Below are positions 54,215-64,000 of a stretch of DNA of 64,000 nt, one piece after another. Every line of letters starts with the position of its first letter. Position 1 is the first letter of the stretch. The notes below the pieces were generated by a model. That model did not search any database. It was not told where the DNA came from and saw nothing but the letters and a program-made list of their open reading frames with translations. Location of the stretch: assembly GCA_000149265.1 (NCBI GenBank), contig CH002827.1:2850556-2914555 (forward strand), in the 5' to 3' direction. The position numbers and the translations under genes are program-made. The stretch is from Ciona savignyi (lineage: Eukaryota; Chordata; Ascidiacea; Phlebobranchia; Cionidae).

Positions 54215-56790
54215 GACTAGAGAGTGTCAACCACGTGTTTTAAAACCACTATTTGTAAAACACATTTTGTATGATATATATATATATATTTATATATATG
54301 CGAGCATTGTCCCTAACCACAATTTGTATTTTATACACCGGGTTAGTAGTTTGTTTCTGCAAGCATAAACGTATGGGTCCCTGAGGTAACAATCCGATCT
54401 TGTTATTAATGTTCATTACACAATATATGTTAATGTCAGATATGTACACGTCAGATCCATGTTATGTAACATTCCTGAAAGTTTTAACCGGACTGTCATA
54501 GTTTTGTTTCTGCAAGCATAAACGCATGGGTCCCATAGTTATTAAACCAAACTTCTTTTCCATGTGTAGTTAAAAAAATAATAAGCGTGTTAGATTTACG
54601 AACATTTTACCACAAATGTTTTAAAATCACAAACTTTTGATTTCTGTAAATCTAGACCATGGTGTCTAACAAATAACAAAGTTTCATTTTAATTCCATTA
54701 CCCCTTCTGGTAGATGTCCGTGCCACAACCCATGCCTCCCACAATCATGATTTAAAAACAAAATCTTATTTTTAGGGTATATCCCTAGGTAATTATTTTA
54801 ATTCTTCTAAGTGTTATATCATTGGCTAATGCACTTACAGTTTGCCAAATTTAAATGAAATTGGAGTAGCCGTTTAAGCGCTCTGCCCAAAAAAGCTATT
54901 TTTTTTAAAAAAACACCGTTTTGGTTTTTCACCTTCCAGGGGAATTCCCCTGAGTATATTACCCAAAATTTTGGTTTCTGCATATCAGACCATGTTGTCT
55001 AACAAATGACAAAGTTTTATTGCAATTCCATTACTCCTTCTGGTAAATATCGGTGCCACAACCCATGCCTGTTACAATCATGATTTGAAAACAAAATCGT
55101 ATTTTAGGGTATTTCCCTGGGTAATTTTTTTAATTCTTTTAAGTGGTATATCAGTGGCTGTTGTCCTTACAGTTTACAAAATCTAATTGAAATTGGAGTA
55201 GCCGTTCAAGCGCTATGACCAAAAAAGCTAATTTTTTTAAAAAAGATGCCGTTTTGGTTTTTCACCTCCCAGGGGAATTCCCCTGGGTATATTCCGCAAA
55301 ATTTTGGTTTCTGCACATCTAGACCATGTGATTTAACCAATGACAAAGTTTTATTGCGATTCCATTACCCTTCTGGTAGATGTCGTTGCCACAAGCCATG
55401 CCTGTCAAGCGTTTGACGAAAAAAAAAAAGAAAAAAAACGAAAAAAAAAACGGACAAAAACAATATGTGTCCCATTTTTCCAAATGGGACCCATAAATAT
55501 AAGACTAGAGAGTGTCAACCACGTGTTTAACCACAACTATTTGTAAAACTCATATTGTATGCCATATATTCGTGCTACAGGGTCCCTAACCACATTCTGT
55601 ATTTTATACACTGAGTATGTAGTTTTTTGTTTCTGCAAGCATAAACGCATGGGTCCCATAGTTATCAAACCAAACTTCTTCTCCATATGTTGTTAAAAAA
55701 AGAATAATCGTGTTAGATTTCGAAGATTTTACCACAAATGTTTTAACTTAAAGCTGTTTTTCAAGTGCTGTTTTGAAATGAAGCTAAATTCCTTAAACAG
55801 CCCGATTTAGTTTTTGATGGCTTCGGGGAATTCCCCATGAGCTTAGTAACTAAAGTTTCTGTTTTTACATATGTGGGTCATGTGATCTAACCACTCTTAA
55901 AGTTTTAATCCAATTTAACGATGTCAGTGCAATGTGGCATGCTTGTCACAATCATGAGTCAGGAACATATCTTCGTTTTTAAGGGAGTTACCCTAAGTAA
56001 AGCATGCCATGTCGCCCGACATCTACCAAGAGGAGTATTGGAATCGCAATGAAAGTTTAAAATTTGTAAGAGAACATGGCCTTGATATGCAAAAACAAAC
56101 ATTTTTGAGTAATGAATCCAGGGGAATTCCCTTGAGACGTTAAAAACCAAAACGTTTTTTTTTCTAATAAATTAGCTTTTTAGGGCATAGCGTTTGAACG
56201 GCTGGTCTAATTTTGATCAGATTTGGTTAAATGGTAGACCATTAGACACTTTGTGCCAACTCAAAAAAAGAAAACATAGGTAATTCCCTTAAAAACGAAG
56301 ATATGTTCCTAAATTATGATTGTGAGAGGCATGCCATATCGCACTGACATCTCCAACAAGGAGTCGACAAATTAAAGGAATTGTTACATAATGTTTCATC
56401 AGAATAAAAGGAATTGTTACATAACATGACTCACATATGTAAAAACAGAAACTCATCTACTAAACCTAGTGGAATTCCATGAAACCATGAAACTAAATCG
56501 GGCTGTTTTGGAAATTTAGCTTCATATCACTAGGCTACAACGCTTGAAAAGAAGGTTTAATTTAAAACATTTGTGGTGAAATACTCGTAAATTTAAGACG
56601 TTTATTGTTTTTTTAACTACACATGGAAAAGAAGTGTGGTTTGATAACTATGGGACCCATGCGTTTATGCTTGCAGAAACAAGCTACATACTCAGTATAT
56701 AAAATACAAATCGTGGTTAGGGACCCTGTAGCATTTATATATGGCATACAACATGTGTTTTACAAATAGTGGTGCTTACATTCTCATGTT
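54215..56790. repeat. Large fold-back (inverted) repeat with internal tandem units
   Basis: The outer arm gtttctgcaagcataaacgc with tgggtcccatag occurs at 54335-54395, 54505-54540 and 55630-55665, and as its complement at 56640-56690. The inner arms 55740-55900 and 56390-56580 are reverse complements (acagcccgatttag / ctaaatcgggctgt). Between 54632 and 55400 a unit of about 333 bp, including catgcct and caggggaattcccctg, is repeated about 2.3 times. Inverted related sequence continues at 55930-56350. Confidence 0.85.
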
Positions 56791-57450
56791 ATAACCAATA
56801 TGGTACGGTCCGGAATTTCTCCATTTAAATTTCTTCGTTTAATATGACCAAATTTCGGATGATATGACCAATATTATCTTCATCTTTTTTATTACAGTAC
56901 AGTATTTTTCCTGCAACACACTAATAACTTTGCCTTTTCAACATGCTTGTTTTCAGTACGCATGCATGCCGCATGTGCGCTCTTTAATGGCAAAACAGTC
57001 ACATCGCTACATATTCTTACATACTGTACAGTACTTAATTTTACCGTCACTTGTACTGTTACAGTACTGTACTTTGCTGCCAACGTCACACTGTCACTTT
57101 GATTAAACGATGATCTTTTTGAAGGTATTTGGACTTCATGTGGCTTACTACGTTAATTCAGTCGCGGTTATGGCGACTTCGGTTTTTAAGAATTAGGATA
57201 TTATGACCAAAATGGTCTGGTCCCGAGGTGGTCATATTTATCGGCGCTTTCTGTATTCCCAAGTGTAATGACGACACAGAAATTTTATACACGTTTGTGT
57301 CTGCAAGCAGAAAATAAAGGAGGCGTTCAACTAATTATTCTCCCTATCTCTCCAATGCGCACTGACCTAACAAAACAGCTGTCACTTAAAATTCTGACAT
57401 AGGAAGTCTTAGATATTTTACAATTTAAAATCGAAGCTTGGATCAGAATT
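56785..57450. repeat. Left copy of a 0.65-kb repeat carrying a pogo-like MITE
   Basis: Direct copy of 60380-61040 (for example gtacgcatgcatgccgcatg, aaaggaggcgttcaactaat). The left terminus of the MITE is lost here. Confidence 0.8.
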
Positions 57451-57534
57451 TAAAATTAAAGCATTTTTGACAATTTTTCCGAATTGAAAAATTGTTTTGG
57501 CTTAAATTTCTAGGATTTTTAAATCCAATGCTTA

Positions 57535-60130
57535 GAATTTTTTTCTGATTGGTTGGGACCTGGGCCCCTCCGTAAGCATACAATATTTGACCCCAAAAAT
57601 GAACACTGTGCTAAATAAAATCGTTTATTAACAAAGACCTCATAGGGTATTGATCACAAAAAAAGAGACATTTTAAGCTTTGCGTATATATATATATACA
57701 TATATTGTGTATACACTATACCAACATTTCGGATCATTCATATATACATTATGTTCGCTAACAATCGATCCTGTGGTCTAGCGATAAATACGACCGAATC
57801 ATTTATGGCATGAATCAAACGTGTAAATAGAATATTACAGAAATAAGGCAGTCAAAATTGTATTTTATTTTTTGTTACAAATAAACAAACAAGTAATTTT
57901 CGTGTAAAATAATTTTGGGAAATTTTAATATTGGTAGAGGTTGATTACTGGCAATAAATGTTTCTTATCTTCCGAATAAGATCCTTCCGCGGTCAGTTGG
58001 GAGGCACGACCCTGTTATACACCTGAAAGCCGATGATGCTAGGAAGATGACGGTTTCTGACACTTCTTCGATGGAGAGAAGGGTTTCACCAAGCGGATTG
58101 TAACTAGCGTGCAATTCAACTATTTCCGACGCCTTTTCCTCCCCGATAACTTTTCGCAATATCTCAGTGTCAATCGTTGAAGGACTGGGAAATTACCCAA
58201 TTAAATACGAAACTATGTGCTGTCATAATTCTACATACTTCACATTCACTCGAATGTCGTACTTTGCAAATTCTGGAAAAAAATACAGAGCGTAAATCAA
58301 AAGTAAAAACATAAAAAACAGGGTCCCTATAACCAAAATCGCTATATTCTATATACAAGTTTTATACAGTTTTTTGTGCACTATGGATAGACCCCTGAAT
58401 AAAAAAAAAAAACTTATCCATGTGCATGTCTACGTCGTGCTGTGTAAAATTTCAACATGTCTAGATCGTGCTGTGTATAATTTTAGCATGTCTAGATCGT
58501 GCTGTATAACATTTCAAATGTTTTAACCATATTCTAACAAATTTGTTTCTGAATGAAACTGTCTCTGAGTTACCAGATCGAAATTGTAATTCATGTTCAG
58601 TTAAAAGAAATATTGTTGACGGAGTAACTCAATTTGGTAATTCCTTTGGTCTAACGGTTGACGATTTCTTATAAATTATTCTAATGCATCTAATCACAGT
58701 GTGCGACGAGTATATGCCCATCGACTATAACACACATCAATTAAATTCACAATTGTACAGAAGTAAGGAGTTAATTATAGAGGTATTGTTTAAATATAAA
58801 ATATACAACAACCAGTTATTGTTAAAATTACTTACACCTGAGAAAACCATTTGTACCCGTATTCTAACATTACAGATCAAGGATAAGCAGCTATTATCAT
58901 AAAAATGCCCAGAAATGCGGTGTTTGTACTTTAAAAAATAAAAACAATATTATAGCAAAACATATCTACAAAATTAGGTTTATTCTTTGGTCCATATACA
59001 ATGGACCCCAATTTAGCCATAAAGCGTGTGAACGGTCGGTTCCATGTTTTTATAAATCAAGGGAAGTATATCGCTGCCACATTCTACTACAAAATTCTTA
59101 AAAGATTCAAGCATATTTACGCTGGTTTATTTTTTTGAATTCTTGGATGTCAGGTTGTAGGATACCGTTTTTTTTTTAAATAAACGCATAAAACAATTAG
59201 TAAATCATAATTATCTCACTTATGTATAGTCTTACCTAAAGCAGCCATCTTTGTAAAGTGATCTAAAGCACTCTTTGACATGCTGTATAGAGGAAATTGC
59301 GGCAAGCACACTGATGTTGCCATTGAAGATATGTTCACAACGCAGCCTTTATGTAATATAAATTTTGAATAATTAAAAAAAAATGGTAAACTGCTTACCT
59401 TTTGTTTGCTTTAAGTGTGGCAAGCACAGCTGCGTAAGGTAGCATGGAGCTCGTATGTTTAATTGGAAGATATGATCAAAGTTTTCAATGTTTACCTAAC
59501 GAACCATCATCGAATTATTATTTATTTAATCCCTGGTAGCAAAAATAGTTACTTCTTCTAGGATAGCACTATCCACAGCAGCAGCATTATTGACTAAAAC
59601 ATCAATCGTACCAAGGTTTGCCACTGCAGTCTCTACCAACTTTTACATATCGTCAATATTAAGCAAATCAGCCACAATTTTCACAACCTATTAAAATATA
59701 AAATTATGATTTTATTACACCAAATCCATAAATAGCATAAAATAAGGCGCCAATAACCATACCTTGACTGCTCCGTCTAACGTGCATTTGTCGGCAACCT
59801 TAGATAGATTTTCCTGGTTTCTTCCGCAGATGGCAACTGCAGCTCCCCTCTTGGCAAAGGCACGAGCGATTCCTTCACCAAGGCCACATGAGGCACCTGA
59901 GCAAGTTTATCATGAATTCAATAAACCACCAAGCTATTTATTACCTGTGATAACAACTGCCTTAGTCCTTAGTTCTTCCATTGCTACTGCGTCATTAAAG
60001 AATCAGGACAATTTTTTTTACATAAGTTTATTATGTCTAGACAAGTTTAATGTTTAAACGTTAGAATATATATATTGGGTGCAATGAGGCATTCGTTAAA
60101 ACCACAGTGCAACAAAAAGTTGGCAATGAC
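57535..60130. repeat. Segmental duplication, right copy
   Basis: Counterpart of 51050-53960. It carries SDR copy 2 and the same downstream (AT)n and upstream flanks. Confidence 0.9.
57965..59981 (-). pseudogene. Short-chain dehydrogenase/reductase, copy 2, with in-frame stop
   Basis: Seven exons match copy 1: 59981-59945, 59896-59763, 59687-59553, 59495-59399, 59346-59236, 58272-58239, 58184-57965. All borders are kept. Exon 3 codon 15 is TAA (complement of 59643-59645) where copy 1 has AAA. Other changes: TGASRGLG is now TGASCGLG, NNAGY is NNAAA (loss of a conserved Gly), a 3-nt deletion in exon 6 and a net 9-nt deletion in exon 7, both in frame. YSMSK and the catalytic Ser region remain. 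The rest stays open, so the stop is recent, a polymorphism, a sequencing error, or avoided by skipping exon 3 (135 nt, in frame, but it would remove NNAG). Most likely a young pseudogene. Confidence 0.85.
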
Positions 60131-60362
60131 GCCGCACATGATGCTCTTGCTCAGTGGTTCCCAAAAGGAATTCCTCTCCTGAAAAAAAATTGCCATTTCA
60201 GGAAAGGATTTTCTTTACTTCAATAATATAGCCGGCATGGGATTGCATATGTTTTTGTCAAAAGTGTGTTTTAGCGTATAGGTAATGCTGTAGTTGGCAG
60301 ATATTGCACTAACCGCGATAACAATGGCATTGTTACGACCAAAAGGGTATTTTATAACATTA

Positions 60363-60838
60363 CAGTAAACCCCGCTTAGTATGACTACGGATAATATGAC
60401 CAGCCGCTTATTATAACCAATTTGGTACAGTCCGGAATTTCTCCATTTAAAATTATTTTTTTAATATGACCACATTATCTTCATCTTTCTTATTACAGTA
60501 CAGTATTTTTTCTGCCACACAGCAATAACTTTGCCTTTTAACATGCTTGTTTTTTTGTACGCATGCATGCCGCATGTGCGCTCTGTAACGGGTCTTAATG
60601 GCAAAACAGTCACATCGCTACATATTCTTACATACTGTACAGTACTTAATTTTACCGTCACTTGTACTGTCACAGTACTGTACTTTGTTTACTGCCAACT
60701 TCACGCTGTAACTTTGGTTAAACGATGATTTTGAAGGTATTTGGACTTTAGTGGCGTACTACGTTAATTCAGTCGCTTTAGGATATTATGACCAAAATGG
60801 TCTGGTACCTAGGTGGTCGTATTTATCCGGGCCTGTTG
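60363..60838. mobile_element. Pogo/Tigger-like MITE
   Basis: After TA comes cagtaaaccccgcttagtat and gactacggataatatgacc, with a degraded complementary end ggtggtcgtatttatccggg. The TA target and the CAGTAAACCCC start are typical of pogo-type elements. No transposase. Confidence 0.6.
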
Positions 60839-60999
60839 TTTTTCCAAATGTAATGACGACGTAGAGATATTACAGTACACGTTTGTGTCTGCAAGCAGAA
60901 ACTAAAGGAGGCGTTCAACTAATTATTCTTCCTATCTCTCCAATGCAAACTGACCCCGCAAAAAAACTGTTACTTAAAATCCTGACATAGGCAGTCTTA

Positions 61000-61190
61000 G
61001 ATTCTGTTCAATTTAAAATTGAAGCTTGAATCTGCAACCTAAAGTCAAAACCTTCCAGAATTTTACTTAAAAATTTTGACCCTATACCCCTTCGTACATC
61101 GGCAACTTTTTTTTCAACAAAACAGTCAGCAGATACACACGGAATCAACACCTTTATTTTAAAAAGCACTGCTTCACTAATATAAAACTT
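61000..61190. repeat. Right inverted flank of the SDR block
   Basis: Reverse complement of about 50560-50720, including ggtgttgatt / aatcaacacc and aaaaagttgccgatgtacga. With the left arm it encloses about 10.3 kb. Confidence 0.8.
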
Positions 61191-61295
61191 GACAAACGAG
61201 AGAAGACTCACCACCATTGTCATTCAGCAAACAAAAACAATGATCAAGGAAGGCTTCCACTCGTCACATCCGCCCGCGCATAGAGTTTTTGTTTT

Positions 61296-61425
61296 TTGTT
61301 TTCTTTTATTACCGAGCCAAGTTTTGAACTCGTGATGGGCTCGTCGCTAGAACCGTTTTTTTGTGTAAGAGTTGTTATATGTATATATCGGTCGCGTTAA
61401 CCATTTGGCCACACGACCGTACATC
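61296..61425 (-). mobile_element. tRNA-related SINE, family 2, best-preserved minus-strand copy
   Basis: On the minus strand: A-box-like tggccaaatggttaacgcg, then B-box-like gagttcaaaacttggctcgg, then an A-rich tail. Two boxes at tRNA-like order and a 3' A tail support a pol III retroposon. Confidence 0.7.
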
Positions 61426-62600
61426 CCGCGCATAGAGTTCTTATTTGGTTATACGCCATCTTGGAAACGGCGACCGTTCAGTTTGGTTTAAACTGTTCGG
61501 ACTTACCAGTTGGGGTCATTCTGTGAAACTGCTGTCCAAGTTTTAACCGTTTCTGTCGGCCGCTTTGGCTATAACAGGCCTTTGGCTAAAGTGTGGTCAT
61601 TTTGTAAACAAGGCTTTGCATGCGTTAAACAGAACTCCCGAAAAACGATTCATCGACTGAGCTTCCAAAAACAGGAAACTAGTCGTAACTTCCCAAGCAC
61701 AAAATATAAACAAAATATTCAGCAAGACAATTATAAATACGTGTGGAATTCCCATGGGAATTTGTAGTAAATCCATGCATAGGTATACTATACAAAACCA
61801 ACGATACAAATAAAACATGCTAACATCTCTAAAATGTTCAACACGAAACATTTTGGTTCTCACAGCCACGCTCCAACCAGGCGATTTATTTTGGTCCATA
61901 TTCCAAAACGCGTTTCTGATAATGAAAATCAAAAATGAGCTCGCCACGTATTCCGTAATTATATAGGAAATATAGGTCCGTTTTACACACAGGGGAAATG
62001 ATTGACAGGAGGAAAAGGGAACAGCCGAGCGCACATTAAGCGCCCACTTCACCAATTTTAAAATAACCCAATATAATCTGCAAAAATTATGACATAAGCC
62101 GCGAATGCACTACAAATCACCTTCAATCCACAAGAACAGCTGGATATACCTTGGGACAACGCCAACTAAGGAGAGACTTAAAAGACGGTTCTACTGATTC
62201 GGAATGACGGTTGTATGATGTGAAGAACTGATGTCGTTGGTGTAAGTGTTACACTTTTAGGCAGGGTCTCGATAACCTGTAGTCAGCAGCTCTCATCGAT
62301 ATGTATAAAAATGCTTGTATTAACGTAAGCAGCATAAAATCACAACTCCACTAAAACACAATGCAGTGGTCACATATAAAAGCAAATAGGCGTTAAACTC
62401 CAACGGTTTTTGGCGGGTAAGATAACGAACGATAAATGCGACAGGTCAAAGAGTTGATCATCATCAAGTAATCAGCGCACGCACCAAAAACACGTACCAA
62501 GATAAAACATATAATATAAGCAATGCTCCCAACGAAAACTTCCGCATGGCCAACATCACAGCGAGCTTAATAAAATGCTAGTCGGTGCACCTATGGAACG
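61426..62600. other. Sequence without recognised genes
   Basis: Both strands have only short open stretches without domain similarity. Part may belong to the decayed retroelement to the right. Confidence 0.4.
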
Positions 62601-62619
62601 GGTTGCTATTGATTTTTAG

Positions 62620-63480
62620 GCTCACCACAAACTACCAAATCTGGAAACAAATAACATACTGGTAGCGTCTGATTATTTTACTTAATGGATTAAATGCTGT
62701 GCTCTTCCAGATCAGAAAGCAACGACCACTGCACAGGTTTTGGCGAGTGGTTAGTTTTCTTGATTTGGCTCACCTCGGCAGCTTCATTTTGACCAGAGAA
62801 GGGAATTCGAGTCTCATCTTTTAAAGAATCTGTGCGAACTGTACGATATCCACAAGACTTGGACAATTACCTTATCGACCACAATCTGAGGGACTAGTCG
62901 GAACGATTTAATCGATCAATTGCCCAAATGCTTTCCATGTTTGTTAATGAGGAGCGAAACGATTGGGCCATTCATTTACCATACCTGTGCACGGCCTACC
63001 GATCGTCAGTTCACGATAGCACCGGATTTACACCAAACAAACTTGGGTAGAATAGTTGACTTACCACTGAATGTGATGGTGGGATTACCACGCCAAACAC
63101 GTCATCCATGCTATATAACATTTGTATAGGAAATACGAAGATCCAGCCCGCTATCCTTTGAATTAGCAAGAAACACTTTAAAGAAAACTGCTCATCCGCA
63201 AAAACGAAACTATGATAAACATGTAAAATTGTGTGCTTTTAGCGTCGGCGATTGGGTGTGGTATTTCTACCCATCCAGAGTAAATTTTAAGTTGGGCAAA
63301 GGATGGACGGGTCCATACCTTGTGGTGCGGGTCGTATTACAATATTTATACGCGGTCCAATCCAGTCCAAAGTGGTACATGTGGACAATTTGCGAAATTA
63401 CGAGGCTGAAACTTTGCACAGGTTTAAACATTACATTAATATGGGCGGGTCCACAGTAGCCACCGGGACCAGGTATTTAG
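62620..63480 (+). pseudogene. Decayed Ty3/gypsy-type integrase region
   Basis: Plus-strand frames, shifting several times, resemble the integrase of a Ty3/gypsy retrotransposon: a core-domain-like part with stops (62650-62880), a following stretch containing AYRSSVHDSTGFTPN and DLPLNVMVG (about 62920-63090), and a C-terminal chromodomain-side block (VGDWVWYFYP, LGKGWTGPYLV, VVHVDNLRNYE; 63240-63420). Frameshifts and stops show it is dead. No LTR or reverse transcriptase is visible inside the window. Confidence 0.7.
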
Positions 63481-64000
63481 GCCATATAAGGCCCATTACT
63501 CCAGCGCCCTGAGCTATCATGGAACCGGGATAAAGCGGTCAAGTCGGCCCGTGTCCTGAAGGAAGCTGAGGTTTGAACATGTTTATAGTATAGATTTTGT
63601 GCGTGTGCGAAATTAAACGGCGTACCAGAAAAAAAGCTCTTTATTGCGTGCTACTTGCGGCGTACATGCCAGGGGTTGTCGACCTCTTCTTTACGCCAAC
63701 ACAAGTCAATAAAGAATTTAAACACGAACAAAAAATGAGGGCGTCCCGTTACCATCTTCATCACTTTTACGAAAAAAAACCCATAAAACTCAAACCCACT
63801 AAAATAATTAGTCTCAGTTACGCTCCATAGCAAAAAAAGAAAATGTTCAATCACGTTAAATCTTTTGGGGCGTTTTTTTAAAATCTTTTGGGGACGATTT
63901 TTAGGATTTTGACATTACCACTTGATCATCTGTATTATCATTATTTTATACTTTGTTAACGAGTTCTGACTAGACTTTAAATACAGACTAACTTAATGAA
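63481..64000. other. Window end, nothing assigned
   Basis: Possibly the 3' part of the retroelement. A short open stretch at 63597-63830 has a Lys/His-rich end (RYHLHHFYEKKP) with no family I know. Confidence 0.4.

Larger units (their letters stand above)
53961..57534. other. Gene-free spacer between SDR copies, built of repeats
   Basis: Contains a partial tRNA-related SINE (54038-54130), poly(T) and poly(A) tracts (54025-54048; 55419-55451), direct repeats of about 333 bp, the fold-back element to 56790, and a pogo-like MITE remnant (56790-57250). No coding exon is supported. Confidence 0.75.

Overview
The window is eukaryotic nuclear DNA from an invertebrate chordate. The best guess is an ascidian tunicate of the Ciona type. 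This is inferred from AT-rich sequence, compact multi-exon genes with GT-AG introns often of a few hundred bases, chordate-type orthologues (MOSMO, CCDC102, TFCP2/UBP1, VGLUT, PPP1R3, IDUA) and abundant tRNA-derived SINEs and small DNA transposons. The species cannot be fixed from sequence alone. One assembly gap of 165 N lies at 42410-42574.

Layout, left to right: (1) 1-5.2 kb, the last five exons of a + strand gene I do not recognise, ending in a CaaX-like C-terminus (CILM), with a SINE abutting one splice acceptor. (2) 5.2-12.1 kb, no gene seen. (3) 12.1-15.6 kb (+), a glycogen-targeting PP1 regulatory subunit (PPP1R3 type; RVxF motif plus CBM21). (4) 17.1-23.7 kb (-), a 12-exon vesicular glutamate transporter (SLC17A6/7/8 type) with a one-base frameshift in one exon. 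(5) 25.6-29.8 kb (+), a predicted membrane-anchored FKBP with a GC-AG intron and a very clear U12-type AT-AC intron. (6) 31.0-35.7 kb (-), MOSMO, SUGCT and PEX3 in tandem, the last two without introns. (7) 36.5-42.2 kb (+), CCDC102-type coiled-coil protein in 11 exons. (8) 42.8-44.8 kb (-), intronless alpha-L-iduronidase. (9) 46.3-48.9 kb (+), a CP2/LSF-family transcription factor. (10) 50.5-61.2 kb, a rearranged, duplicated block with two copies of a short-chain dehydrogenase/reductase gene: the left one looks intact, the right one carries an in-frame stop. They are separated by a large fold-back repeat and bounded by inverted segments. (11) 61.3-64 kb, SINE sequence and a decayed Ty3/gypsy-type integrase.

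The genes do not form one pathway. The neighbourhood is ordinary chordate housekeeping and neuronal content. The most interesting points are the AT-AC intron in an unusual FKBP architecture, the run of intron-poor genes (SUGCT, PEX3, IDUA, and the CP2 factor with most of its protein in one exon), the SDR duplication built around inverted repeats, and a SINE family whose body resembles the V-domain core known from vertebrate V-SINEs. I found no phage, CRISPR or other prokaryotic system.
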